Source of the DNA: Symbiodinium microadriaticum
Lineage: Eukaryota > Sar > Dinophyceae > Suessiales > Symbiodiniaceae
DNA length: 64,000 nt
Reading direction: 5' to 3'
Assembly (NCBI GenBank): GCA_001939145.1
Contig: LSRX01001665.1
Span: 1 to 64,000 of the forward strand
Below the pieces are notes generated by a model that saw only the letters and a program-made list of their open reading frames with translations, did no database searches and had not been told where the DNA came from. This document shows, one piece after another, positions 53,077 to 64,000 of the stretch. Numbering within the stretch: the first letter of the stretch is position 1; the number at the start of each line of letters is the position of its first letter. The translations under genes were made by a program, and so were the position numbers.

Positions 53077-54769
53077 GTAGCGCTGCCTTCTCGCGGCACC
53101 CCACATGTGCTGTCAGGTCGTACGGGTTCGAACACATGCTGACGCTTGCAAACATGGAACGTTGGGGGCCCGGCAACTTCGGAGGGTTCCGTTTTTGTCT
53201 TGCTTCCATCACGCTTTCTGTCTTCAGGTGCTGGGCTCCTGCGATACCAGCATGGCAAGTCGGGCTGGCCCGGCGCTTGGCATCGACCAGCGAGTATCCA
53301 CGACTCAAGGAAAGGCCTTAGCTGAAGCACCATCGGCTTTGGCCTTAAGCGGTTGCGAGGCTTCGCATGTCTCAGGCGAGTCGTTTCACTGCTCTCGGAA
53401 TTTCCATTCGCCTACTTGCCGGTCTAGAGTCTAGAGGCGGCTCTCACCGTGTCGGCAGAATCACTCGACAGGAACTGAAGGGCAGCTGTAGCCCCTCACG
53501 ATCGTGACACGCGTGAATGTGTCTTCAGCGCCATGCGGCAGGATAGATTTCATTCTCGCTTGTTTCGCGAACCGAGGAGCACGATCAAGCGGCAATTCAA
53601 TCTTTTCGTGGAGGACGGGGTGTCCTGCATCTTGTCCTGTCAAGGCACAGATCGAATCTTGACAAGACTCAGGACGGTGCCGCCGACCAGGATATCAGCT
53701 ATGCCTACAGTGGCCAGGGGCCCTTGTGGAAGGGTCTGTGGACATGGCAGTTGGGCTGAGCTCGAGGCTATGCTCCCTTGAGTGTACGCCTGGTCCAGAT
53801 GACAAGGCCAGGGACGCCGGGACTCGCCCTGCCCTGCCGCCCTGCTACGCTGCTATCTTGCTCAACGGCTTAGCAGCGCAGTTCTCCCAGATTCGGGCTG
53901 GCTCAGGAGCCAGCCAAAAGGTTGGATGAGTCTCCGAGATGCCCAGAGCCCAGAACACCTGACGCAACAGCAGGGACCCATGGTCTCATTTACGGCAATT
54001 TACGGGCCTTCTGAGGCCTTGAGCTTGCTGCATGGTCCTGCACAGGTAGGATGTGCCCGAACTCCCTCTTGTTACGGGCTTCCTGCCTTGTGAATAGCAG
54101 GAACTTCAGCAACCAGACTCGAATTCGGCGAAAGAGTCGGAGCCCCATCTTCTAGTCGCGAACTCCATGCTTGGCCTTCCTAGGCTGCGACATCTTCCGA
54201 ATTTGTCTGCAGGCAAGACGGTAACAAGTCCTCGATCGTGTTGGTGTGTTTTCTCGGCCAGAGTCTCAGGGGTTATTAAATACTACGGGGCCAGGGTGAC
54301 GTGCCTTCTGTTTGCGATTTGTTAATTGTGTCATCCATAAAAGGGTTATCTTTGAACTTGATAAAGTTTTCTGCGGCCATGGTAAAGCATCCATGAGCGA
54401 CATGTTCCAAGCCGTGAGTCCACCCTTCTTTCCAGCACTGGTGATTGAAGCACACTATCAATTCAAGCGGCATTTCCCTGACTTCACCACGTGCAGTTCA
54501 CTTCTCGGTCCCGCTGAATCCACCCGCGAAGAGGGACCTTTGCAGCTAATTCTGTACTCAGAGTGTGCCGATGGAGGCAAGGAGCACTCGCGATTGGAGC
54601 ACCGGCGATTCAAGCACCAGCGTGCGATTAGCCTGAAACCATCAACCCATGCAGCATCACCACTGCTTCCAACCCCTTCGAAGACTTCATCTCCTGTTCA
54701 GTCTTCTACCGGTTATCGACTTTCACGGATAGGGTTTTTGACGCACTGTTTTGTTTAGGGTGTCAGATT
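53077..54769. other. Host DNA, no secure gene
   Basis: Frame 54312-54758 (148 codons; MSDMFQAVSPPFFPALVIEA from 54393) is the longest but matches nothing I recognise and runs into the satellite. The exon row seems to end near 53.1 kb. Confidence 0.35.
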
Positions 54770-55310
54770 TGCCTGCCCCTCTATCATACTATCACTCTAT
54801 CTCTTGTTCAATTTTCAACTTACTATCTACTTATAGGGTTAGTTCTTTTTTTTGCGGTTTCGAGTTCGCGGGCCTGCTTTTGTACTCTTGAGTTGCCCCT
54901 GGTTTCTACCTCTCATATATTTTGGGGTTCATCTAGTTCACCTCCTCCTAAAATGTTGAGTTGCCTACCCTACATCTTCTGAGGTGAATCTACTTTAGGG
55001 TTTAGGTTTTCTTGCACGCGCCATTCCTTTTAGGACTTAGAGTTCGGGGCCCTCCTTTTATACAGTTGAATTGCCTACCTGTTCTGGTTTCTATTAGCAC
55101 GTGCCACTTTAATTCGTGCTTCAGGTCGGCTTTGGGGAACACACTTGAGTGGCTTTCCCTCCATCCTACTGTTCAGGTTTGAACTGCTCATTTACTTGTA
55201 GGGTTCAGGTTTTTTGCACGCGTCATTTCTTTAAGTAGGGTTTCGGGTTAGGGGGCCTTCTCTTACACTGTTGAGTTGCTTACCCTCCGTCACACCCTAA
55301 AACCCTTAGC
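54770..55310. repeat. Diverged TTTAGGG-bearing satellite, first block
   Basis: About five decayed units share 'agggtt(t)aggtttt.ttgcacgcgcca', 'ggacttagagttcggggccctcc' and 'ttgagttgcctaccctcc' with the block at 59.2-60.7 kb. They are more divergent and partly rearranged. Confidence 0.75.
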
Positions 55311-56868
55311 TAGACATGCTGCGTGTAGCTATAGCCTTTAGGTCTCTGTGCGAAACTCCAAGAAGCCGCTCACAAGGGTTCTTCTTCATTTGTGGCTTAC
55401 TTACAACTCGGGTTCATAACTTGCAATTCTGTGTAAATATGCCTCCGTGCAACTTCAGTGATGGTGCTGCAAAGTTCACATTCTTCTTTCGCGAACAAGG
55501 TCATTCCGGGATGACAGAAGCAAGGTCAGAACCCTGTATCAGCCCCAGACCCTCGAGCTAAAGCCTGCGCACACAGGCGAAACGGACATCTGGGTTTCGA
55601 GCTTTTCGTCCACACCCGAAACCCATGCTCAATGCAGGAGCCTGAAACCTCAACCCGTTGATCTCTCAAAACTTCACTCTAAAACCCGAAATGTTCGAAC
55701 TCCACAAGCCAGCATTCTGCATAATAGACGTCAGAGTTCTCGAACATCATTTCAGAGTAAGCATTGGCAGCAGGCAAAAATCATATTCAATCACATTTGA
55801 TGCACACACACACGCTCCCCTCGCCATGGCGCGGGGGTGCAGAAGATCAAAAAGGCCGGCTGGCAACCAGCACGTGGAAGACTTGCAGGCCAGCAAAGAC
55901 GATCCTGACTGTGCCAATTTCTGTTGCACCGCTACTCTGCCCACACACACACACACACAAACCAGCGAGTGCAAAATCTTGCTGCAGGCTCTGAGTGCGA
56001 AATACTTACGGCGCATTCCCAAGAAGTTTCCGGCTCAGTTGCTGCTTCCTTAAACAGCGTTGTGGCAACACGGGCTTTTTATGACAATTGCATAAAGATT
56101 TCCTTTGACGGCTCTCTAGTTTTTCGTCATGGTTCTACAACACAGTCGTTTCTAACCATAGTACTCGTTATCGTGGTCGTGGTAGGTGGTAGTGGTAGTA
56201 GTGTTAATGATATTAGTACCGATCGTGGTAGTAGTAGTGCCAGTCATGACAGCAGGACGCGGCCTTCGTCGCTGACGATGCAAACGCGGAGATGAAAGCT
56301 TCTTCTGGCAGACGCCGACGCTGGCAGAGATTTTACCACGTGATGCGGCAGGCGGGCTTGCTTCTGGAGCTGCAGATTCTCAAAAACAGAAGTCCAGCGT
56401 GCCGTTGCTATTGCGTGCGCAGACACGCACCACAATTACATGCCTCCCTGCCGTACCCGCATTATGGAAGTAGTGACAATAGTGGCTCAAAGTGTACAGT
56501 GTTCTGCTACTTCAACCTGACAATAAGCTGCCGGTTTCTCGTGTCGAACCCTTGTACATGTTGGAATGAATTCACTCCGGGGTACGACATGGTCATATTT
56601 CAAGAATGTGGCCACAGAATGCGCAGGACATGCTTCGACAGGATGTGCCGCTACAAGTCCGTCACGTCCGATAGTTGTTCTGTCCTGTGCGCAATCGCAT
56701 CTCAAGCTCAAGCGTCACTGTGTCCAAGGTCCCGCCAAACTTGCCCGCAGCTCACCCAGCCAACGGTCCTGGAGTCGCATCCTCGCCAACCCAGGCCGAG
56801 ACATCCAACTTGCAAGTCTTGCCGGATGACTTCTTTGGGTTCCACCTGGAAAGTCCCCCCAGCACTTC
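55311..56868. other. Intergenic DNA with minor repeats
   Basis: (CA)n at 55942-55960 and an interrupted GTA-type run at 56180-56250. A 204-codon frame at 56292-56906 is Cys/Ser/Pro-rich and shows no recognisable domain; I do not call it. Confidence 0.4.
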
Positions 56869-57198
56869 TTGCACGGAGGCCGGAGACCCCGCAAAGCTGC
56901 AATTGAGGCTGTGAAAAGCAGTCGCACGGTCGCAGACTTTAAGAAGGCCGTGTTTCCACACGACTTCTTTCATGGGTTCATGGATGCCGAGGAGATCTAC
57001 AAGACTGTCCAGTCGAAGCTCGACGAAATCCACAGCGACGACAGAACCCATCGTGATCTCGCTTTTATGGTCGACTTTGCCTTTTCTTACACTTGCGCAA
57101 AACATTTCCTCCAGGCTGCCGAAGCCATTGCCACTGGCAACGGATTCACTTGGAATCGCTCTCTTGCTGGCGATGGACAGCAGCATCATGTGGCTTGA
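56869..57198 (+). CDS. Hypothetical reading frame, exon-like
   Basis: Reads from MHGGRRPRKAAIEAVKSSRT through VADFKKAVFPHDFFHGFMDA, EEIYKTVQSKLDEIHSDDRT to DFAFSYTCAKHFLQAAEAIA. Helical and charged, it has a protein-like composition but no family is recognised. The frame starting at ATG 56869 may be preceded by other exons. Its position 33 bp before the DEK_C-like exon suggests the same gene or an ancient gene fragment trapped between satellite blocks. Confidence 0.4.
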   Translation: MHGGRRPRKAAIEAVKSSRTVADFKKAVFPHDFFHGFMDAEEIYKTVQSKLDEIHSDDRTHRDLAFMVDFAFSYTCAKHFLQAAEAIATGNGFTWNRSLAGDGQQHHVA

Positions 57199-57230
57199 GC
57201 ACCATCGCACAAGGTTGGGCTGTGATTAGC

Positions 57231-57760
57231 CCCCCGGTGGGAAGGTAGTGGCCGACCAGGATGATGAACATGTGTTCGCTGACATCGGACCCGCTCCTGC
57301 AGCCAAGTCAGCCGCCAGGTCAGCGCCCAAAAAAGAACCCAAGAAGAGATGCAAGAAGAGGCCGGCTCATGAGGCAGATCTAGCGAGCCCCGCTCCGAAG
57401 TCAAAGCCAGCTCGAGCCCAAGCTTGCCAGACACCAAATTTCAATTATGTCGAGGTGGAGGAGCAACTCCGCGCCCTAATTCTTTCGCGTGATCTCAAAA
57501 CGACAAGCGTGACACAGATCTTGAGACGGCTGGAGTCCACTCTCGGACTCCGGTTCTCGACACTGGATCAGCAGACGGGTCAGACCTTGGTCAAACAGAT
57601 CCTGGCAGAGGGGGACGTGGAGATGGAGAAAGAAGCCATGCAGCAGGCGGGCATGTTTGTCTTCCCGGCCGCTGTAACTTTGCAGGGGCCGTGCCTAGTG
57701 CCTAGTCCTTCTGACCTGCCGCCAGGCCCTTGCCGAGGAGACCGAGGATGTGAAATGTGA
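57231..57760 (+). CDS. DEK_C-like domain exon with basic N-terminus
   Basis: Open after a TAG at 57228-57230 with no early ATG, so it begins at a splice acceptor (ggaag|g at about 57244 or gtag at 57248). A basic, nuclear-localisation-like part (PKKEPKKRCKKRPAHEADLA) precedes VEEQLRALILSRDLKTTSVT, QILRRLESTLGLRFS and TLVKQILAEGDVEMEKEA. This fits the DEK C-terminal domain pattern (a short helical fold found in chromatin proteins and at protein termini). The part after residue about 145 is Pro/Gly/Cys-rich and may be intronic. The role is probably nuclear, DNA- or protein-binding (inference from the domain). Confidence 0.5.
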
Positions 57761-58980
57761 AACCCCTTGGTGCGTCTTCGCACCATACCGCACTCCAGGG
57801 CAGACATGATTGGTAGAAGTCTAGAGCTTCCGACTTGTGCAATGGCTTCATCGCGAAGTCTCACTTTGCTCCGACCGAGGTCAAAGACCAAAGGTCTTAC
57901 ATGGTTGAAGCTACCCTGCGAGGTCTGCGAAATCGTAGCCTGCAAACTCACAGGGCGGCATTCACCGCAGACGAAATCGTGAACGCTTGGAGCACGCCGT
58001 GGTCGGATTGCCAGACCATTGCCCACTTCATTCCCAAGTCCAAGCTATGCACTTACGCGCAGGGTGAGTGCGATGATCTCATCACCGCAAATGGGCCTGT
58101 CCGCCTCAGGCATTACGCTTTCCGGCTGCGCCTCTTTGGCCAGATTGAAGCGCTGGAGTGGGTCATGCGACCCGGGCCGCAAGGTTGGGATCTCCTTTGC
58201 TCTCTCCCCGGACAGGAACAGTTTCGACGATGCGCTGGTGACAAGCACATCTATGACCGGGCCGTATCGTGAACCGGTGTACATTTATTGCGATGGTCAG
58301 GCTCGCAGGCTCCTACGCACCGTGCGCGCAGTGTCAGATTGGCTCAAGGTTAATCAGACTCCGCCAGGAAGCTGTGCCGTTGGTTCGCCATCAAGGTCGG
58401 CTTCGCATTTTCAGACATTCTGCGTTTTGCTTGCGCAGTGAAACTGAGGGTCAAATTCCTTGGCACCATAAGCGCTGTTTCCCACGACATGCCCGAGACG
58501 TCCACCATTCAGGCCATGGGGATTATGGCAGCTGTGCACAAGTACTTCCGGGACTTGGACATGCACGCGCGGTACTACCGCTTCATGAAAAAGCATGAGC
58601 ACCCCTGGCGACGAGCGGCGTGCTAATTCCTCCTTGGCCGAGATCAGCAAGCTCCCCCACCGACAGACCCTTCCAAGCCACTCACCGAGACAGCCATGTC
58701 CAGCAAGACATGGTTCAGGCCGCAAAAATCCGACTCCACCATTTTCGTCGCCAGTGACCTCATGGACAAGCTTTCCGACAAGATTACGAAAGCGGTCCAG
58801 GACCTTGCTAGGAGTGGCCTTTTCGAGATGGTGTCCCACGAGGGCATGGACAAACACAACCCCAAGAAGAAGATGGCAGGACCTCGACGTGGCATGCAGC
58901 ACTACAAGCTAGCAACTTGGGAGGCCATCCAAGCCAAACAGGAGGCCAAAGCTCTGTGTGACGAACTGCAGCTTAACCGA
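57761..58980 (+). other. Run of exon-like reading frames, unassigned
   Basis: Protein-like pieces in changing frames: 57835-58060 (VKDQRSYMVEATLRGLRNRS; FTADEIVNAWSTPWSDCQTI), 58240-58350 (REPVYIYCDGQARRLLRTVR), 58354-58626 (RKLCRWFAIKVGFAFSDILR; AVKLRVKFLGTISAVSHDMP; AAVHKYFRDLDMHARYYRFM) and 58696-58975 (DLMDKLSDKITKAVQDLARS; GMQHYKLATWEAIQAKQEAK). Frame changes without clear splice sites suggest a decayed gene or transposon protein. I cannot name it. Confidence 0.4.
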
Positions 58981-59224
58981 GATGCTTTTATAGGATTGAT
59001 TCTGATAGCACGCTACGCTCATTACTTGATGCGCAGATTATGCCAAGCTAGAGTCCTTGCGTCTCAGTCCTCTTTCCGTTCTAATTCATGTGACTCGACA
59101 ATTCATTCACTGCACAGTGCGACATCCAGCAACAAAGCGCTGGTGTCCCAGCGGAATGATGCGCTTTCAGGGAAAAATACGCTTGGCGTGCGTCATGCTC
59201 AGCTGCTTTGTTCTGGTTTCTACC

Positions 59225-60690
59225 GTGAACACTGTTTTAGGGTTTAGGTTTTTTTACATGCACCATTCTTTTTAGGGTTTGGCACTCGCGGCCCTCCTCT
59301 TGCACTGTTGTGTTGTCTACCCTCCATCATTATATGCTTTGTTCAGGGTTTTAGCCGTCATCTACCTTTAGGGTAACGGTATAGGTTTTTTGCACGCACC
59401 ATGTTCTTTCGGGCCTTTCGGGTTTGGGATTCGGGGCATTCCTCTTATACGGTTGAGTTGCTAAACCGCCATCATTGCATGTTTTGTTCGGGTTTCTAGC
59501 GGTTACCTACTTTTAGGGTTTGCACGCGCCAGTTCCTTCAGGACTTCGAGTTCAGGGCCCTCTTCTCTTGCTGTTAAGTTGCCGATTCTCTATCACTGCA
59601 TGTTCGTCAGGTTTTTAGCGGTTATCTACATTTAAGATTTTAAGGTTTAGCTTCTCTGCACGCGCCAGTTCCTTCACAAGTTCCTTCAAGACTTCGAGTT
59701 CCGGGCCCTCCTCTTTTGTTGTTGAATTGCCGACTTCCTATCACAGGTGTTTCGTTCAGGTTTTAGTGGTTATCATGTTTTAGGGCTTAGCTTCTCTGCA
59801 CGCACCAGTTCTTTCAGGACTTCGAAATCGGGGTCCTCCTGTCTTGCTGTTGAGTTGCCAACTCTCCATCACTGCATGTTTCGTTCAGGTTTTTAGCGTT
59901 ATCAACTTTTAGGGTTTAGCGTCTCTGCACGTGCCAGTTCCTGTCTTGCTGTTGAACCGCCGACTCTCCATCACTGCATGTTCCGTTCAGGTTTTTAGCG
60001 GTTACCAGCTTTTAGGGTTTAGCTTCTCTGCACGTGTTAGTTCTTTCAGGACTTCGAGTTCGGGGCCCTCCTTTCTCGGTGTTGAGTTGCCGACTCTCCA
60101 TCACTGCATGTTGTTTTTAGCGGTTATCTACCCTTAAAATTTTGAGGTTTAGCTTCTCTGCAGGCGCCAGTTCCTTCACAAGTTCCTTCAAGACTTCGAG
60201 TCCCGGGCTCCCCCCTCTTGCTGTTGAGTTGCCGACTCTCCATCATTGCGTGTTTCGTTCAGGTTTTAGTGGCTATCATCTTTTAGGGTTTAGCTTCGCT
60301 GCACGCGCCAGTTCTTTCAAGACTGCGAATTCGGGGTCCTCCTGTCTTGCTGTTGAGTTGCCGACTCTCCATCACTGCATGTTTCGTTCCGGTTTTAGTG
60401 GTTATCATCTTTTAGGGTTTAGCTTCTCTGCACGCACCAGTTCCTTCAGGACTTCGAATTCGGGGTCCTCCTGTCTTGCTGTTGAGTTGCCGACTCTCCA
60501 TCACTGCATGTTTCGTTCAGGTTTTAGTGGTTATCAAGTTTTAGGGCTTTAGCTTCCCTGCGCGCGCCAGTTCCTGCAGGACTTCGAACTCGGGGCCTTC
60601 CTTTCTTGCTGTTGAGTTGCCGACTCCCCATCACTGTATGTGTTGTTCTGGTTGCTACCGTTATTTACTCTTAGGGTTCAGGGTTTTGGC
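59225..60690. repeat. TTTAGGG-bearing satellite, second block, 129-bp period
   Basis: About twelve units, each with 'ttttagggtttagcttctctgcacgc', 'cagttccttcaggacttcga', 'ggggccctcc', 'cttgctgttgagttgccgac' and 'atcactgcatgtttcgttcag'. The motif ttttaggg lies at 60281, 60410 and 60539, an exact 129-bp period in the most regular part; older units range from about 100 to 150 bp. Because 129 is divisible by three, a 136-codon frame (60142-60552) is open through the array, with 43-residue repeats; this is a by-product. Confidence 0.9.
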
Positions 60691-61314
60691 ACGCGCCATC
60701 TTTTTTTTACCGTTTCGGGTTGGGGGCCCCCCTTTATGCTTTTGAGTTATCTACTTCCATCTCCTGTTCAATTGCGAGCTTCCTACCCTCCGCTATCTGC
60801 TGGTAACTTGTGGCTTTCGCTGGCATCCTGTCCTCATACTTTTAGGTGCCTACCCTCTATGCCATTTGTGGGCTTGGGCTGTTGTATCGTTTGTCCGTTT
60901 TTTAAGGGGCTAGGGTTTCCTGTAGAACCCCTTCTCCCGGTTCATCGGTTTCCTCTGCAATGGCAGGTGTCGTGGTCTGTCGTTCGCTCGCTCACTCGTT
61001 TGGGTGCGCGAATCTGGTGCAAGATCCTGACATCCGAATCTGGCATTTTCAGCGCCCAGTCCTCGGTGCATGAATCCGTTGGGCCGGTATGCGAATGTTC
61101 CGTGCACGAATCCTCGCGCGAATCCATGAGCCCATCCGCGGTGTGTGCTAGTTATTTAGTGTGTGAAACCATCTTTCCAGTGGCCGGATCGTTTTCCTGC
61201 CTGAGTCTCGCGGAGACCTTCCCTCGCTTTCAATCTGCAGGGTAGTTGGGGCTCTCGGCAGATTGGGTTGCTAAGGTGGTGTAACTTCCGGGGAAATAGC
61301 AGCGCTCCGCCGTC
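60691..61314. other. Flank of the satellite, no gene
   Basis: Starts with a decayed satellite tail. 'gtgcgcgaatc', 'gtgcatgaatccg', 'gtgcacgaatcc' variants cluster at 61003-61120. Frame 60640-61245 is a Phe/Leu/Pro-rich extension of satellite-like sequence and not convincing. Confidence 0.4.
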
Positions 61315-61329
61315 TTGCTGAGCTGGAGG

Positions 61330-61713
61330 ATGGCCGACGGAGGCAAAGCACAAAGTCTCGCGGCGGGGCGCGTTCTGTCCTTTCTGGCCAGGTTTCTGAT
61401 CATGACCACGGAGTTCATAAACTCCAAGAAGATCTTTGCAGTCATCTCAGCTGTTGACTTGATCGCCTTGGAATCCTGTAATTTGGGCCATCGTTCCGCT
61501 GAGGACTCCATGCGCAACGAGGAGGTCTTCAAGCAGGCTCCGGTGGAGGGCAAAGCCAGGTGGGGCAGACTAGCGAGACTGCGGCTCCTTTCCGCTCTTC
61601 TTTGCCCCAACGAGGCCACAGGAGAGGTCTTTGAGGGGCTTCGGGCCGAGCCCTCAGATACGGAATCGCAGAGCTCCAGCGCACTCTCTTGGCCGAAGGT
61701 TCTGGCCGACTAG
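61330..61713 (+). CDS. Hypothetical protein reading frame
   Basis: From ATG 61330 to TAG 61711-61713, 127 codons: MADGGKAQSLAAGRVLSFLA, RFLIMTTEFINSKKIFAVIS, then charged and Glu/Ser-rich (EVFEGLRAEPSDTESQSS). Residues about 12-45 could be a hydrophobic helix. No family is recognised. Frames on the other strand of the same length overlap it, so confidence is low. Confidence 0.3.
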   Translation: MADGGKAQSLAAGRVLSFLARFLIMTTEFINSKKIFAVISAVDLIALESCNLGHRSAEDSMRNEEVFKQAPVEGKARWGRLARLRLLSALLCPNEATGEVFEGLRAEPSDTESQSSSALSWPKVLAD

Positions 61714-63074
61714 CCGGTGACTTCAACATTACATCGGACATCGAGTGGCCCACGACGCGATGCCACGCGAGACCAATTGTTCTCTCCACAGCGTCCGGCC
61801 GACGTCTCCCGGCTGACGGCCTGCTTGGAGCAGTTTGGCTTCACATCGAGGAGAAGGTCCTCCAGAGCTGTGTTGCGTGGAGGTGGTGGCAGCAGAATGC
61901 AGAGGCCAAGGAGTTAGTCGTTGGGCGAGAAGCGGGGTGTCGGAATGCCTTCTGAATGTACATAGGTGGCCGTGTTTCTTGCGGTCCATTGTCGGAAAGC
62001 GATCCGCAGCAAAAGGAGTGCATCGTCGCGTCACCGTGTTGCGCCAACTTGATGATTCCGAAATCGGACTTTGCAGCATTCCGCAAATCTCGCTGAGGTG
62101 CACCTCATCAACGTAGCTAGGTGATCGGCCTTGCCCGTTTCAGTTTCCAGCAGATGGAAGGAAGGAAGTGGAGAGGTTGAGTCTGACGACGTAGGTAGCC
62201 TTCTGAGGCTTGGCAGGGAATACAAGCTGAGTGCTTCGCCAGAAAAGTTTACGAGTTCTCGCGCTATGTCAGCTGGTGGCAGGAGGTTTGTGTGTACATG
62301 TCTGGCTGCTAGCAGAACCAGTGGAGTCCAATCTACGACATCTCAGCGATTCTAACTTCTGTCCAGGCCTTTTCGGGACGGGGGGTCAACACATGTCACA
62401 GCCATCATGAGATGATGCCACTGTTAGATCTGCGCATGAAGCATAGGTTCAGGTTCAAACCCTTTGTGAAGCAGGGCTGCGAGTGTAGCGTGAAGTTGAT
62501 GGCTTGCAAAATGGGTTCTGGGTCACTCCATGCTCTTTTACCTCGAACATCGTGATAACGCGAAGTGCAAACGGGTTTGGGTACTTTGACCGGGAAGCGT
62601 GCCCGACGAGCACGGACAGGTCCTGTGGCGAGGTGTGCATTTTGGATTACAGTCGCATTCTTTCCACAATCCAGTACTGGCCACGTCGCCGACATGCCGA
62701 ATTCATTGACAATCCGATGCTTCGGTGTTTAAATCGCTTTATTATCACAACGGCCACAATGCCATGCGTTGTTTTTTGCTTTGTTTTTGTGTGGAAGTCG
62801 TGCTCCCAGTCATGTGCTCATTGTGGCCTTGATCCAGCAGCTGCAAGGGTTTTTATTAGTTTAGATGACTCACGGGTCTGCATTGTCTGCCTGCCATGCT
62901 CCCGTTCGCCTCGCCAAACCGTGCTCCTGCCCCCTTTTGTGTCGGCTGTGAGCCTTGTTTACGGACTCGTGTTCCCGCCGCGGTGTGGTGTGTGTTCTGC
63001 AGTGCCCGTGTGCATGTTAGACCCATGGGGTAGTGTTCGAAGCATCAGCGTGCTCCTGGGATGGTTCTTACAGG
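61714..63074. other. Intergenic DNA, no secure gene
   Basis: Frame 62504-63097 (197 codons) is Cys/Val-rich without a recognisable domain. Nothing else is supported. Confidence 0.35.
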
Positions 63075-63440
63075 TTTACAGGTGTGTACGTGTATGAGCA
63101 TATTATGTATGTATGTGTGTATGTTTAGACTAACTGTGTAAAAACGTACACATACTCTTACCTGTGTATACAGATAAACAGGCATGCATAGTTTGCACGA
63201 GTATGTATATAGATGTACATATGTATATGTATATATATATATATATTATATGTACATATGTATATGTATATATATATACACATGTGTATATATGTATATG
63301 TATATATGCATGTAGGTATATCTGTGTTTATGTATATATATATATATATATGCATGCAATATATATATATATATATATACACACATATGTCTGTATATGT
63401 AAATGTAGCTGTACGTATGTACATATGTAGATAGGTCGAT
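63075..63440. repeat. (TA)n / (GTAT)n microsatellite
   Basis: Long runs of tatata and gtatat/acatat units; the Tyr/Ile-rich frames on both strands come from the repeat. Confidence 0.95.
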
Positions 63441-63524
63441 ATGTACATATGAGTACACGAAGTCTTTCTGGATGCAGGAGATACAGCTTTAACGCAGGCT
63501 GCCAAGATAAGACGACGACGCCAA

Positions 63525-63863
<339 letters not shown>

Positions 63864-64000
63864 TGGACTTGCGAGTCGCTGCTGACGGATCCAAATCCGA
63901 GCTCGCCGGCGAATAGCGAAGCTGCGAAGCTTTGGCCAACGCCTTGGAGACGAGAGCGGAAGGGAGGGAGAATGACAGAGCGCAAGAGAAGACCAGCCAG
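63864..64000. other. Short unique end of the window
   Basis: Purine-rich tail; no feature is supported. Confidence 0.5.

Noticed and set aside
60142..60552. 136-codon frame with 43-residue repeats
   Set aside because: It follows from a satellite period divisible by three; Ser/Phe-rich and without other gene signals.
61689..61790. AGDFNITSD, resembling the GDFN box of LINE endonucleases
   Set aside because: No other endonuclease or RT motif is nearby, and the frame degenerates at once.
62448..62465. 'aggttcaaaccc', like a tRNA T-loop/B box
   Set aside because: No A box, no paired acceptor or anticodon stems could be drawn around it.

Overview
The window looks like nuclear DNA of a dinoflagellate, most probably a Symbiodiniaceae-type genome, although no rRNA or spliced-leader gene fixes the species. 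The grounds are: a split gene with a GC-AG intron, AG|G acceptors and very short exons; long stretches of non-coding DNA full of microsatellites; a satellite carrying TTTAGGG (the plant/dinoflagellate-type telomere motif); and retroelement polyproteins of kinds common in dinoflagellate genomes (recognised from memory, not searched). Almost all convincing coding sequence is on the + strand. Gaps at 24768-24858 and 44522-44993, and single Ns at 16103, 38909 and 46347, mark scaffold joins.

Layout. 1-9.2 kb: tandem repeats, one clear host gene (2911-4734, ubiquitin-like plus WD40 repeats, three exons), then repeat-rich intergenic DNA. 9.25-15.25 kb: a GC-rich, frameshifted remnant of a tyrosine-recombinase (YR) retroelement with recognisable gag, RT, RNase H, methyltransferase-like and recombinase pieces. 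16.2-30.7 kb: a nested transposon stack. A 5'-truncated non-LTR element (LINE) encoding RT, C2H2 fingers and a C-terminal ubiquitin protease (USP) is split in two, 16188-18690 and 28289-about 30670. Inside it sits a nearly intact YR retrotransposon (about 19643-28288) with split direct repeats A1...B1-A2-B2, coding in the order recombinase, gag, cytosine methyltransferase-like, RT-RNase H. Inside the left end of that sits a second 5'-truncated LINE tail (18699-19635) flanked by a 15-bp target-site duplication. The LINE reading frame is restored exactly when the material between 18690 and 28289 is removed.

30.7-54 kb: low-density host DNA. An uninterrupted 393-codon exon lies at 32384-33560, and many short exon-like segments follow, densest at 46.7-53.1 kb; I cannot assign them a function. 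Between them are microsatellites, an array of ATTAAATC palindromes (42177-42443) and a large inverted repeat (44413-46346). 54.8-64 kb: two blocks of a TTTAGGG-bearing satellite (129-bp period in the second), an exon with a DEK_C-like domain (57231-57760) and other unassigned reading frames between them, and terminal TA and ACT microsatellites.

The transposon genes form the only evident functional set: recombinase for integration, gag for packaging RNA, RT-RNase H for copying, and a captured methyltransferase that may modify element or host DNA. Host genes here look like independent, spliced, monocistronic units.
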